Shown: piece by piece, positions 9,573 through 16,672 of the stretch
Layout of the letters: each line of letters starts with the position of its first letter
Numbering within the stretch: the first letter of the stretch is position 1
DNA from: DATJJW01 sp035491935
GTDB lineage: Bacteria; Pseudomonadota; Alphaproteobacteria; ATCC43930; CGMCC-115725
Direction: 5' to 3'
Length of the DNA stretch: 21,747 nt
Assembly (NCBI GenBank): GCA_035491935.1
Contig: DATJJW010000265.1
Location: 1 to 21,747, forward strand
Translations under genes and position numbers: made by a program
The notes under the pieces: generated by a model
What the model was told of the DNA's origin: nothing
What the model saw: the letters and a program-made list of their open reading frames with translations, nothing else
Databases searched by the model: none

Positions 9573-10076
9573 ATGGCCGAAGAAATGTCTGCCCCCTCTC
9601 GGCTTCAGGACTTCAGCCTCCATACGCTTGACGGCAAACCCTTGGATCTGAATGCTTTTGCCGGAAAGCCGGTCGTCATCGTCAATACGGCCTCGGCCTG
9701 CGGCTTCACGCCGCAATATGCCGGGCTGCAGGCGCTATGGCAGGCGAATCGCGATGCCGGGCTGATCGTGCTGGGTGTGCCGAGCAATGATTTCGGCGGC
9801 CAGGAGCCGGGCAGCGCCACGGAAATCCGGCTGTTCTGCGACCGGAATTTCGGCGTCGATTTTCCGCTGACCGAGAAACTGGTGGTGAAGGGCCCGCAGG
9901 CGCATCCGCTGTTCCGCTGGCTCAGCGGCCAAGCGGGTTTTTGGGGCCGGCCGCGCTGGAACTTCTACAAATACCTGATCGGGCGCGACGGACGACTCGA
10001 GGATTGGTTCAGTTCGAAGACCGCACCCGGCGGTGCCAAATTCCAATCCGCAGTGCAGCGGCTGCTGCGAAGCTAG
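9573..10076 (+). CDS. Glutathione peroxidase (Cys type)
   Basis: 167 residues, normal for bacterial GPx/BtuE proteins. The active-site block 'NTASACGFTPQY' gives peroxidatic Cys43. 'FGGQEPGS' gives Gln77 and 'RWNFYKYLIGRDG' gives Trp129 and the structural Asn, completing the catalytic tetrad. Cys89 in 'FCDRNFGV' matches the resolving cysteine of thioredoxin-using members. The protein lacks a signal peptide and would reduce hydrogen or lipid peroxides in the cytoplasm, most likely with thioredoxin. Ribosome-binding site AAAGGA lies six bases before the ATG. Its TAG stop overlaps the stop of the convergent membrane-protein gene within a shared CTAG. Confidence 0.93.
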   Translation: MAEEMSAPSRLQDFSLHTLDGKPLDLNAFAGKPVVIVNTASACGFTPQYAGLQALWQANRDAGLIVLGVPSNDFGGQEPGSATEIRLFCDRNFGVDFPLTEKLVVKGPQAHPLFRWLSGQAGFWGRPRWNFYKYLIGRDGRLEDWFSSKTAPGGAKFQSAVQRLLRS

Positions 10077-10450
10077 TGAGATATGACCGGGTTCAGCATC
10101 GTGAAGACGATCACAACCCAAAGCAGCTTGCAGCCGATATGCAACGCCTGGTCGATGTGGAAATTGTACCAATCCTCGCACTTGCCGAAATCGATCACGA
10201 AATGAACGATGAATTCGGCAATGCCGAAGATGGTGACGACGTTCCAGGACAGACCGCACAGCAGGTGCAGGACAATGGCCACGGAGCCGCCATGGGTCGC
10301 GGAATGAGCGGAAAGGACAGTCTTCCAGAATTGCTTGCCGAGATCCGTATGACGGCTCTTGGCGATCGCCATGAAATTCGACTGCAGCCCGTAGTCAGCG
10401 ATGCAATGCGCGAAGCAGAGCCAAAGAAAAGTGACCAGCGCAGGCACCAC
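10073..10450 (-). CDS. Small membrane protein, DUF3307-like
   Basis: 125 residues with about four hydrophobic segments. 'LCFAHCIADYGLQSNFMA' near the N-terminus, 'HGGSVAIVLHLLCGL', and 'EFIVHFVIDFGK...FHIDQALHI' fit the His/Asp pattern of DUF3307 proteins (H..AD..LQ, then HF.ID and DQ.LH). The family is an inner-membrane protein of unknown function. The start is a GTG (10450) with ribosome-binding site AGAAGGA eight bases upstream, which argues for this start. A minus-strand AT-rich stretch (10570-10605) upstream probably carries its promoter, separate from the larger gene before it. The family call rests on pattern memory. Confidence 0.65.
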   Translation of the reverse strand: MVPALVTFLWLCFAHCIADYGLQSNFMAIAKSRHTDLGKQFWKTVLSAHSATHGGSVAIVLHLLCGLSWNVVTIFGIAEFIVHFVIDFGKCEDWYNFHIDQALHIGCKLLWVVIVFTMLNPVISH

Positions 10451-10619
10451 CGCGAATATCCTTCTGTTTCCGAAACAGCTCCGGACGCCCCGGAGAAGTC
10501 GACCGGCCTGCCCGATGGCGGGAGTGGCGTGGATAAAGCTCCAGGACGCCAGGAGAATCCACTCATTTCCTTAAAAATTAAATAAAACCAAGATATACTT
10601 AAGCAATGGTCCGGTCGTT

Positions 10620-12209
10620 TCAGTCAGCCGGGCAGGCGCCATGCTGTGGCACAACACGGTAGAGTTGGAAAGTCGGCGATCCGCGCATGAATTGCAGACA
10701 CGGATCTGGCCGAACCTTGAACGGCTCCAGGAATACGAAGAGCAGATAGTCGTAGCGCGGCAGCAGCGGTGCCAGCCTCTTGCGCTCCGCCGGATTGCCT
10801 TCGACAAAGGCGGCCCAGATCTTGTCGGGCTTGGTCTCGGCCTCGAAATCCCGGTAGGCCGGCGCGATGCGTATCGGTTGCTGTGCCGGATAGGCGAAGA
10901 TCGGCGGCACGAAGGCGTTGCGCATCGGTACCGCCAGCAGCGGGATATGGGTCTGCGGGATGTCCGTATCCGCCAGGATGGCCCAGGGATCGGCAACGCC
11001 CATGCGGCTGCCCGGCTTGATCAGCGACAGGGTCTGGGCGTCATCGGCATAGATCGGCTTCGAGCGCAGCCAGATCTGTTCGATCGCGCCCAGACGCAAG
11101 ACAAACAGGGCCAGCAGGACGACGACCGCACCCGCGACGAGCCGATCCGATCTCAGGCCCTCCGCCCGCTTAGGCGCGGAGCCGGCCACCAGCAGCATGG
11201 CGGTCAGCACCGGGATGCGCTCGTCGGCGCCGGAGCCGGTGAAGGCGCTGTTCGGCATCAGCACGTACAGCGTGATCATGATGCCCAGCCACCAGAACAG
11301 CGGCGGCGCGGCGGCGGCACGGCGCGTCGCTGCCATCAGCGCGAAGAAACCGACGAAGACGAGCGCGCAGACGACGTCGAAGCCCCAGTGATAGTTGCTG
11401 AAGACGATCAGCAGGTGCTGCAGCTTCAGCGACACCGTGCTCAGTTCGAAGTGGCCGCTGGAATGCGGCTGCCAGGACGCGAAGAAGATGATGGCGGCCG
11501 GCACGAAGGGCCCGCCCAGCATGACCAGGCGGCCGAAGACGGCGCCCCAGCGGCGGGCGCCGATCTCCGCCCGGAACAGGGGCGCCTCCATCCCGCACAA
11601 GGCAAAGAACAGCAGCCCCTGGGCCTCGATATGGCAGAAGAACACCGCAGTGGCGGCAATGGTCGCGAGGACGAGGCGCGGCAGCCAATGCATGCGCCGG
11701 CTCGCCGCCCAGAAGGCCAGCACCCACAGGGCCAGCCCCAGCCCGAACAGGAAATTGACGAAGCCCCAGATGAGGATGCGGTTGTAGAGCAGCCCGAAGC
11801 CCAGGAGCGGCCAGTACGACCAGCGCCCCCACAGGGTCCGATGCAGCATCATCATGCCGCTGGCGGTCATCACCATCAGCAGGAGCAGGAACAGCCGGCC
11901 GGCCGTGAAGAGCGGCATGAAGCCCAACAGCCAGGGCACGATCGCATCCATCGCCAGGTTGGGCAGCGGCTCCCAGGTGATCGTGTAGTATTCGGCGAGC
12001 GACGGCGTGTGGCCGCCATCGGCCAGCACGTACATGCGCGCGAGATGGTTGGGGAAATCGACGAGCGGCGGCAGATCGACGCTGAGCAGCGGTACGGCCG
12101 CCAGCACCATCAGCACGAGGAAAGCCAGCAACACGCGGGCTTTGGACGCGCCCCCGGTGGGGCGCATGGCTCCTGGCCGGACGGCTTCTGACGGGGTGGT
12201 CATGATCAT
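10620..12209 (-). CDS. Polytopic membrane protein, possibly GT-C-type glycosyltransferase; function unknown
   Basis: 529 residues with roughly ten to twelve membrane helices across 25-400 and a soluble C-terminal part (about 400-529). After the first helix comes 'PPLVDFPNHLARMYVLAD', an acidic Asp-x-x-Asn-His loop. Membrane glycosyltransferases of the GT-C fold carry an Asp-containing motif in their first periplasmic loop, and this layout resembles them. The C-terminal region would then face the periplasm. I do not recognise a named family. No sugar-nucleotide or polyprenyl-phosphate gene is adjacent. The ATG at 12209 has no obvious Shine-Dalgarno sequence, and an ATG two codons downstream is an alternative. 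It shares its strand with the secreted-protein gene upstream, with a strong hairpin between them. Confidence 0.7.
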   Translation of the reverse strand: MIMTTPSEAVRPGAMRPTGGASKARVLLAFLVLMVLAAVPLLSVDLPPLVDFPNHLARMYVLADGGHTPSLAEYYTITWEPLPNLAMDAIVPWLLGFMPLFTAGRLFLLLLMVMTASGMMMLHRTLWGRWSYWPLLGFGLLYNRILIWGFVNFLFGLGLALWVLAFWAASRRMHWLPRLVLATIAATAVFFCHIEAQGLLFFALCGMEAPLFRAEIGARRWGAVFGRLVMLGGPFVPAAIIFFASWQPHSSGHFELSTVSLKLQHLLIVFSNYHWGFDVVCALVFVGFFALMAATRRAAAAPPLFWWLGIMITLYVLMPNSAFTGSGADERIPVLTAMLLVAGSAPKRAEGLRSDRLVAGAVVVLLALFVLRLGAIEQIWLRSKPIYADDAQTLSLIKPGSRMGVADPWAILADTDIPQTHIPLLAVPMRNAFVPPIFAYPAQQPIRIAPAYRDFEAETKPDKIWAAFVEGNPAERKRLAPLLPRYDYLLFVFLEPFKVRPDPCLQFMRGSPTFQLYRVVPQHGACPAD

Positions 12210-12279
12210 AAGTGGTCTATCCGGCAGCTAGGCGTCGTCCGGAGCAATGCCGGAAATGGGGCCGGGTTCCAAAGCAATG

Positions 12280-12309
12280 TGCCGGGTGGGGCAAACGCCC
12301 CACCCGGCA
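12280..12309. terminator. Strong hairpin between two minus-strand genes
   Basis: TGCCGGGTGGGGC (12280-12292) and GCCCCACCCGGCA (12297-12309) form a perfect 13-bp GC-rich stem with the four-base loop AAAC. On the minus strand it sits just after the stop at 12324 and before the next gene. No T-tract follows on either strand, so it may be an atypical terminator, an mRNA-stabilising hairpin, or a single unit of an intergenic repeat. Confidence 0.5.
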
Positions 12310-12323
12310 TGACGCATCTGGCC

Positions 12324-13052
12324 TTAGAATTTGCCGGCCGGCAGTTGGTAGATGTCCGGCTTCTGCAGGTTCTCGAAATAGTCGAGGGTCAGCGGGCCGG
12401 TCGTGACGAAACTGGCCTGCTGCTTGTTCTTACCCGGGATGATCGTGCCGTGCAGCACCAGCGCCGTGATATGGTTATCGGCGTCGTTGCCACGGAACAT
12501 GATCATATCTTCCCCCGAAATGATATTCGGGCCCATGATGTGATATCCCGCGCCGGCGAAATAGCTCTGCAGCAATTTGCCGTTGGTCAGCATCCGATCC
12601 GGGGTCAACTTGGGATCGATGTCGCGCGACCAGACGACGTGGACCTGGATCAGCTTCTTGCTCTTGTAGCCGAAGATATAGGAGACCTGCGCGATGCCGC
12701 CGCCCTGGAGGACATCGGGCGCCGTCACCTGCAGGATCGCGGTCTTCTGGATCTCGTCGGTCGTGCTCTTGATCGCCGCGGACTTGATGTTGAAGTCGTC
12801 GATGATCGCCTTGCGCACCTCGGCCTGGTTCATGCCGAAATGGGCGGAACGAAAGCCCTCGACATGGGTGGTGGCAGCGGCGGATGCGGGCGCCCGGGCC
12901 GGAGCCTCCGGCGCGGCAGTCTTTGCGGCGTCGGTAGGCGTATCAGTCGCGGAAGCCGTCATCGGATGGGCGGCCAGGCCCAAAAGCGTGCTCAGCGCCA
13001 CGGCAGCCGAGAAATGGCGCGGGCGACGGATGATCCAAGACAGTCGCGACAT
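12324..13052 (-). CDS. Secreted protein of unknown function
   Basis: 242 residues. The N-terminus has Arg residues, then 'FSAAVALSTLLGLAAHPMTASA', a Sec signal peptide with likely cleavage near residue 34-36. A 25-30 residue Ala/Pro/Thr-rich linker follows. The folded part begins 'FRSAHFGMNQAEVRKAIIDDFNI', a pattern seen at the start of many small alphaproteobacterial periplasmic proteins. It contains predicted beta strands and no cysteines. No catalytic motif is apparent. The start ATG at 13052 has an excellent ribosome-binding site (AGGAGAG, seven bases upstream). I cannot name a function. Confidence 0.75.
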   Translation of the reverse strand: MSRLSWIIRRPRHFSAAVALSTLLGLAAHPMTASATDTPTDAAKTAAPEAPARAPASAAATTHVEGFRSAHFGMNQAEVRKAIIDDFNIKSAAIKSTTDEIQKTAILQVTAPDVLQGGGIAQVSYIFGYKSKKLIQVHVVWSRDIDPKLTPDRMLTNGKLLQSYFAGAGYHIMGPNIISGEDMIMFRGNDADNHITALVLHGTIIPGKNKQQASFVTTGPLTLDYFENLQKPDIYQLPAGKF

Positions 13053-13211
13053 AAACTTGCTCTCCTGATAGGCATCGGCGCCGCGAGGAAACTCCGGGCA
13101 TGGCGGCGCGTCCCTCCGGTCGCGTCCGCCACGGGCAAGCTAGATAGCGCATCACCGTCGGCCATGCACCCTGTATCGCCGGAGAAGCATGGATTTTTCG
13201 CCGCATGCGGC

Positions 13212-13241
13212 TTGACAAGCCCGCGTCAAAGCGGAGATTCT
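13212..13241 (+). promoter_or_regulatory. Possible sigma-70 promoter for the BKACE-carbonic anhydrase unit
   Basis: A perfect TTGACA (13212-13217) is followed after 18 bases by GATTCT (13236-13241), a poor -10 box (3 of 6). The start point would fall near 13248, inside the palindrome at 13247-13264. That arrangement is what a repressible promoter would show. The weak -10 keeps confidence modest. Confidence 0.4.
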
Positions 13242-13246
13242 CCCTT

Positions 13247-13264
13247 GGTGAGCACCTGCTCACC
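13247..13264. promoter_or_regulatory. Palindromic operator-like site GGTGAGCA-CC-TGCTCACC
   Basis: Two perfect 8-bp inverted arms (13247-13254 and 13257-13264) are separated by two bases. The site lies directly after the candidate promoter and about 147 bases before the BKACE start codon. The size suits a dimeric helix-turn-helix repressor of TetR, GntR or MarR type. No regulator gene is adjacent, so the binding protein is unknown. Confidence 0.45.
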
Positions 13265-13410
13265 CACGATAAGAACGACAGGCGAGGCAACTCCGCTTCC
13301 CGGCCGGCCACCCGGAACCCTCAAGGATCCTGACGGGGGGCAGCTTCCGGTAAGCGCGTGCCCTTTCCCATCGTTCGGCATGCGAAACCAGCATCAGGGA
13401 CTTCACCATC

Positions 13411-14343
13411 ATGGCCGCCGCCCGCAAAGTCGTCATCACCTGCGCCGTGACCGGCGCGATCCACACGCCCTCCATGTCGCCCTACCTGCCGGTCACGCCC
13501 GAGGAGATCAGCGAAGCGGCGCTCGGCGCTGCGGAGGCCGGTGCGGCAGTCGTCCACCTGCATGCGCGCAATCCCCAGACCGGCCGGCCCGACCAGAGCC
13601 CGGAAGCCTTCCTGCCCTTCCTGCGCACGATCAAGCAGGCAAGCAACGTCGTCATCAACCTGACCAGCGGTGGCGCGCCGACCATGCAGATCGCCGAGCG
13701 CATCAAGCCCTCGACGACCTTCAAGCCGGAAGTGGCGTCGCTCAACATGGGCTCGATGAACTTCGCGCTCTTCCCGATGCTCGGCCGCTTCAAGGAATTC
13801 AAGCACGATTGGGAGAGGCCCTATCTCGAAGGCACGGACGATCTGATCTTCCGCAACACCTTCCGCGACATCGAATACGCGCTGAAGCAGTGCGGCGACA
13901 ACGGCACCCGCTTCGAGTTCGAGTGCTATGACATCTCGCACCTCTACAACCTCGCGCATTTCGCCGAGCGCGGCCTGGTCAAGCCGCCCTTCTTCGTCCA
14001 GAGCGTGTTCGGCATCCTGGGCGGCATCGGCACGCATCCCGAGGATGTCATCCACATGAAGCGCACCGCCGATCGCCTCTTCGGCAAGGATCTGCGCTGG
14101 TCGGTCCTCGGCGCCGGCCGCAATCAGATGGTGATCGCGGCACAGGCAGCGGCCATGGGCGGCAATGTCCGCGTGGGATTGGAAGACAGCTTGTGGATTG
14201 GCCCCGGCCAGTTGGCCAAGACCAATGCCGATCAGGTCACCAAGGCGCGTCAGATCATCGAGGGGCTGGGCCTTGAAGTGGCATCCCCGGACGAGGCCCG
14301 CGAGATCCTGCAGCTCAAGGGCGGCGATAAGGTCGATTTCTGA
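13411..14343 (+). CDS. Beta-keto acid cleavage enzyme (BKACE, DUF849 family)
   Basis: 310 residues, typical for the family founded by 3-keto-5-aminohexanoate cleavage enzyme (Kce). The N-terminus 'KVVITCAVTGAIHTP' and 'GAAVVHLHARNPQTGRP' provide the zinc ligands His49 and His51. 'LNLTSGG'-like 'VINLTSGGAPT' and 'GLEDSLW' (Glu near 258) complete the metal and substrate site of a TIM barrel. BKACE enzymes condense a beta-keto acid with acetyl-CoA and split it into acetoacetate and a CoA ester, in the cytoplasm. Substrate varies widely between subfamilies and cannot be read from sequence alone. The stop TGA overlaps the next start (TGATG), so it is translated together with the carbonic anhydrase-like gene. 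A ribosome-binding site AGGGA lies ten bases before the ATG. Confidence 0.92.
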   Translation: MAAARKVVITCAVTGAIHTPSMSPYLPVTPEEISEAALGAAEAGAAVVHLHARNPQTGRPDQSPEAFLPFLRTIKQASNVVINLTSGGAPTMQIAERIKPSTTFKPEVASLNMGSMNFALFPMLGRFKEFKHDWERPYLEGTDDLIFRNTFRDIEYALKQCGDNGTRFEFECYDISHLYNLAHFAERGLVKPPFFVQSVFGILGGIGTHPEDVIHMKRTADRLFGKDLRWSVLGAGRNQMVIAAQAAAMGGNVRVGLEDSLWIGPGQLAKTNADQVTKARQIIEGLGLEVASPDEAREILQLKGGDKVDF

Positions 14344-14867
14344 TGCGTTACGATCTCGACGGCATCGGCATCGAGACCGAGAGCGACGATTGGTGGGTCG
14401 CCCCCACCGCCGCCGTCATCGGCAAGGTCAGGCTGGAGCATGAGGCCTCGGTCTGGTGGGGGGCCGTGCTGCGCGGCGACAACGAGCTCATCACCGTCGG
14501 CCGGGGCAGCAATGTGCAGGACAATGCCGTCCTGCACACCGACCCCGGCTATCCGCTGACCATCGGCGCCAATGTCACCATCGGCCACCTCGCCATGCTG
14601 CATGGCTGCACCATCGGCGAGGGCTCGCTGATCGGCATCGGTGCCGTGGTGCTGAACGGCGCCAGGATCGGCCGCAACTGCCTGATCGGCTCGAAGGCGT
14701 TGATCGCGGAGGGCAAGGAGATCCCCGACAATTCGGTGGTCATGGGTATCCCCGGCAAGGTGACCGGCGAGGTCAGCCCGGAGCGGCTGGCGCATATGCT
14801 GCGCGGCTCGGCCAAATACGTCGCCAATTGGCGACGCTACAAGGCCGGGCTGCAGCAGATCGGCTAA
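14343..14867 (+). CDS. Gamma-class carbonic anhydrase family protein
   Basis: 174 residues of left-handed beta-helix hexapeptide repeats ('IGANVTIGHLAMLHGCTIGEGSLIGIGAVVLNGARIGRNC'). Three zinc-binding histidines are in place: His65 ('VLHTD'), His82 and His87 ('IGHLAMLHGC'). A C-terminal helix (about 142-170) follows. This is the YrdA/PaaY/CaiE type, which lacks the acidic loop of the archaeal Cam enzyme. Some members hydrate CO2 and others act as thioesterases for blocked CoA thioesters (PaaY). Coupled by a one-base stop/start overlap to a CoA-linked cleavage enzyme, a thioesterase-like housekeeping role for its CoA products is a reasonable inference, not a demonstrated one. Confidence 0.88.
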   Translation: MRYDLDGIGIETESDDWWVAPTAAVIGKVRLEHEASVWWGAVLRGDNELITVGRGSNVQDNAVLHTDPGYPLTIGANVTIGHLAMLHGCTIGEGSLIGIGAVVLNGARIGRNCLIGSKALIAEGKEIPDNSVVMGIPGKVTGEVSPERLAHMLRGSAKYVANWRRYKAGLQQIG

Positions 14868-14881
14868 TCGATAAGGACGTC

Positions 14882-14911
14882 ATGGCCGGGCTAAACAGCG
14901 AGCCCGGCCAT
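14882..14911. terminator. Bidirectional hairpin between convergent genes, REP-related
   Basis: ATGGCCGGGCT (14882-14892) and AGCCCGGCCAT (14901-14911) form an 11-bp perfect stem with an 8-base loop. It sits between the convergent carbonic anhydrase-like and MFS genes. No T-tract follows. The left arm with its flank (GTCATGGCCGGGCT, 14879-14892) is identical to 1073-1086 in the palindromic repeat, so this is probably a solo half-unit of the same repeat family serving as a transcription stop. Confidence 0.55.
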
Positions 14912-14927
14912 CCAAGGTTGACGAGGG

Positions 14928-16328
14928 TTATGCCACCGACCGGCTCTCCTCGCGTTTCTCCTCCGCCTCGTCGCCCAGATGCAGGGAGCCGCGGGTCGAA
15001 TCCGGGCCGATCAGGAAGCCGATGCATGCCGCAAGGCCGCAGGCCGCCAGGAACATGAAAGCCGGCACCACCGCCTCGATCGTCGCCTTGGGCGCCACCA
15101 GGTTGTTAGCGCCGGCGATCATCGCCAGCACCAGGGGGCCGGCGATCTTGCCGACGCCGTTGGAGATCTGGCCGAGCGCCATGCCGCGCGAGGAGAGCCG
15201 CACTGGAAAGATCTCGGCCGTATAGGGGCTGAGGATGCTGAACACGCCGTCGAAGAACAGCGCCGCGACGGTGAGCAGGATGACGAAGGTCGGGATGCCG
15301 CCCATGGTGGAGGCGCCGACCAGCGCCGAGCAGCCGATGGTGATGGCGACGCCGAGCCCCCCGATCGCTCCCGCCCAGCGCCTGCCCATCCAAATCGGCA
15401 GGAAGGCGAAGCCGATGCGTCCGATAATGCCGGCGGCCGAGATGAAGACGAAATACGCCGCCGCCGCCCCGGTATCGATGTGCAGCAGCATGGCAACGAC
15501 GGTCGGCCCCCACAGGTAGACACCGTAATTGGCAGTGGCGGAGCCGGCCCAGATCAGGAATGTCACCAGTGCCCGTAGCGGCGGGCTAAACGCCTCGATC
15601 AGCGAGGCGTTGGGTTTCTGGACCAGGACGGGGCGCGCGGGCGGCATCTGCTGCACCGACTGGTCGAGCAGGCGCGCCATGCTGGCCCGTGCAGCCTCCG
15701 TGCGGCCCTTGGTGAGCAGCCAGAGCGGGGATTCCGGCATGAGCGCCATGGTCCCCACCGTCACGACGATCGGCGCGGCGCCCAGCACGGCAAGGCCGCG
15801 CCAGCCCAACGCCGCCATCAGGGTAGCCGACACGAACGCCGCGATCATCGTGCCGACCGAGGCGAAGACGAAGGGCAGGCCGGCGAGGTAGGAACGGTGC
15901 CTGGTCGGCATCATCTCGACCGCCAGCACCGCCACCACCGCGGCCATGCCGCCGATGCCGATGCCGACGAAGAAGCGGAACATCGCGAACAGCGCCCAAT
16001 TGCCTTCGGGGCTGCCCGCCATGGCAACCGAGGAGATCCCGCAGATGAAGGTCGAGACGACGAGGATGTTACGCCTTCCCCAAGCATCCGCGATCGGCGC
16101 AAGCAGGATGGCACCCACGATCGAACCGACGCCACCGGCCAATAGCATGATCGAGGATTGCAGGTAGGTCAGGTGCCATTGCGTGCCCAGTTTCGACACC
16201 AGGAAGCCGACCAGATAGAAATCGAAAAAATCGAGGGCGAATGCCAGACAAAGTAGGATGTAGACGGTCCAGAAGCGCCCCGTGAACGGCGCGTCGTCGA
16301 GCATCTCGACCAATGGATTCTTCTGCAT
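14928..16328 (-). CDS. MFS transporter, metabolite/aromatic-acid:proton symporter type
   Basis: 466 residues from the ATG at 16328, with twelve predicted membrane helices. 'CLAFALDFFDFYLVGFLVSKLG' is helix 1 with its acidic residues. 'LLAPIADAWGRRNILV' is the conserved cytoplasmic loop 2-3 motif, and 'PESPLWLLTKGRTEAA' is the sugar/organic-acid porter signature after helix 6. It would import an organic acid across the inner membrane with protons. A start six bases upstream (TTG 16334) is open, but the ribosome-binding site GGGAG fits the ATG. The C-terminus is charged (EEKREE). The substrate is unknown. It converges with the BKACE/carbonic anhydrase genes. Confidence 0.9.
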   Translation of the reverse strand: MQKNPLVEMLDDAPFTGRFWTVYILLCLAFALDFFDFYLVGFLVSKLGTQWHLTYLQSSIMLLAGGVGSIVGAILLAPIADAWGRRNILVVSTFICGISSVAMAGSPEGNWALFAMFRFFVGIGIGGMAAVVAVLAVEMMPTRHRSYLAGLPFVFASVGTMIAAFVSATLMAALGWRGLAVLGAAPIVVTVGTMALMPESPLWLLTKGRTEAARASMARLLDQSVQQMPPARPVLVQKPNASLIEAFSPPLRALVTFLIWAGSATANYGVYLWGPTVVAMLLHIDTGAAAAYFVFISAAGIIGRIGFAFLPIWMGRRWAGAIGGLGVAITIGCSALVGASTMGGIPTFVILLTVAALFFDGVFSILSPYTAEIFPVRLSSRGMALGQISNGVGKIAGPLVLAMIAGANNLVAPKATIEAVVPAFMFLAACGLAACIGFLIGPDSTRGSLHLGDEAEEKREESRSVA

Positions 16329-16336
16329 AGGCAAGG

Positions 16337-16341
16337 CTCCC
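16337..16341 (-). promoter_or_regulatory. Ribosome-binding site deciding the start of the first minus-strand MFS gene
   Basis: Minus-strand GGGAG lies eight bases before the ATG at 16328 but only two before the upstream TTG at 16334, so the ATG is the likely start. Confidence 0.65.
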
Positions 16342-16481
16342 TGTTGAGCATCCGATCATTCGGCGCAATCTCGAACGGCCAGCTTTGCTTCGCGTTTTGA
16401 ATGGTCACCTATCAGGACCAATCGGCCGCCCTATTGGTTATTATTTTTTACAAATTTATCATCAGTTCTGGTTGAATTGTT

Positions 16482-16509
16482 ATTTTGGATATCTAGCGTC
16501 GGCTGGCAA
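16482..16509 (-). promoter_or_regulatory. Possible promoter for the MFS gene at 14928-16328
   Basis: On the minus strand TTGCCA (16509-16504) is followed after 16 bases by CAAAAT (16487-16482). These match five and four of six consensus positions. The spacing is slightly short and the leader would be about 145 bases. Confidence 0.28.
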
Positions 16510-16672
16510 GTGACTGCTTGACCACCATGCATCGGTTTTTCAAAAGCAAAATGATCCATAGATCGGATTTCCAAAGAAACCCCGATCATCGTCAACCATC
16601 GCCGTCATTTTTGAGGAAGGATCAAAGACAGGCAGCTTGCAGCCGCCTCAAGGCATGCCGGGATGGGTGCGA

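Larger units (their letters stand above)
13053..13410. other. Divergent intergenic region upstream of the BKACE gene
   Basis: 358 bases between the secreted-protein gene (-) and the BKACE gene (+). It holds a TTGACA-type promoter candidate and an 18-bp palindrome, listed separately. The remaining 150 bases before the BKACE start show no credible small gene and would form a long 5' leader if the promoter is right. Confidence 0.6.
16329..16672 (-). other. Intergenic region between two minus-strand MFS genes
   Basis: 344 bases with no credible gene. The middle (16435-16495) is very AT-rich against the surroundings, as expected of a promoter region for the downstream MFS gene. An inverted repeat CCAAT-N10-ATTGG lies at 16418-16437, about 90-110 bases before the start codon. 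No clear intrinsic terminator follows the upstream MFS gene (stop at 16673). Confidence 0.55.

Noticed and set aside
10195..10566. 123-residue minus-strand frame starting near an AAGGA sequence and overlapping the DUF3307-like gene
   Set aside because: The translation is Ser/Arg/Pro-rich with no membrane pattern, and the alternative frame gives a coherent membrane protein with its own ribosome-binding site.
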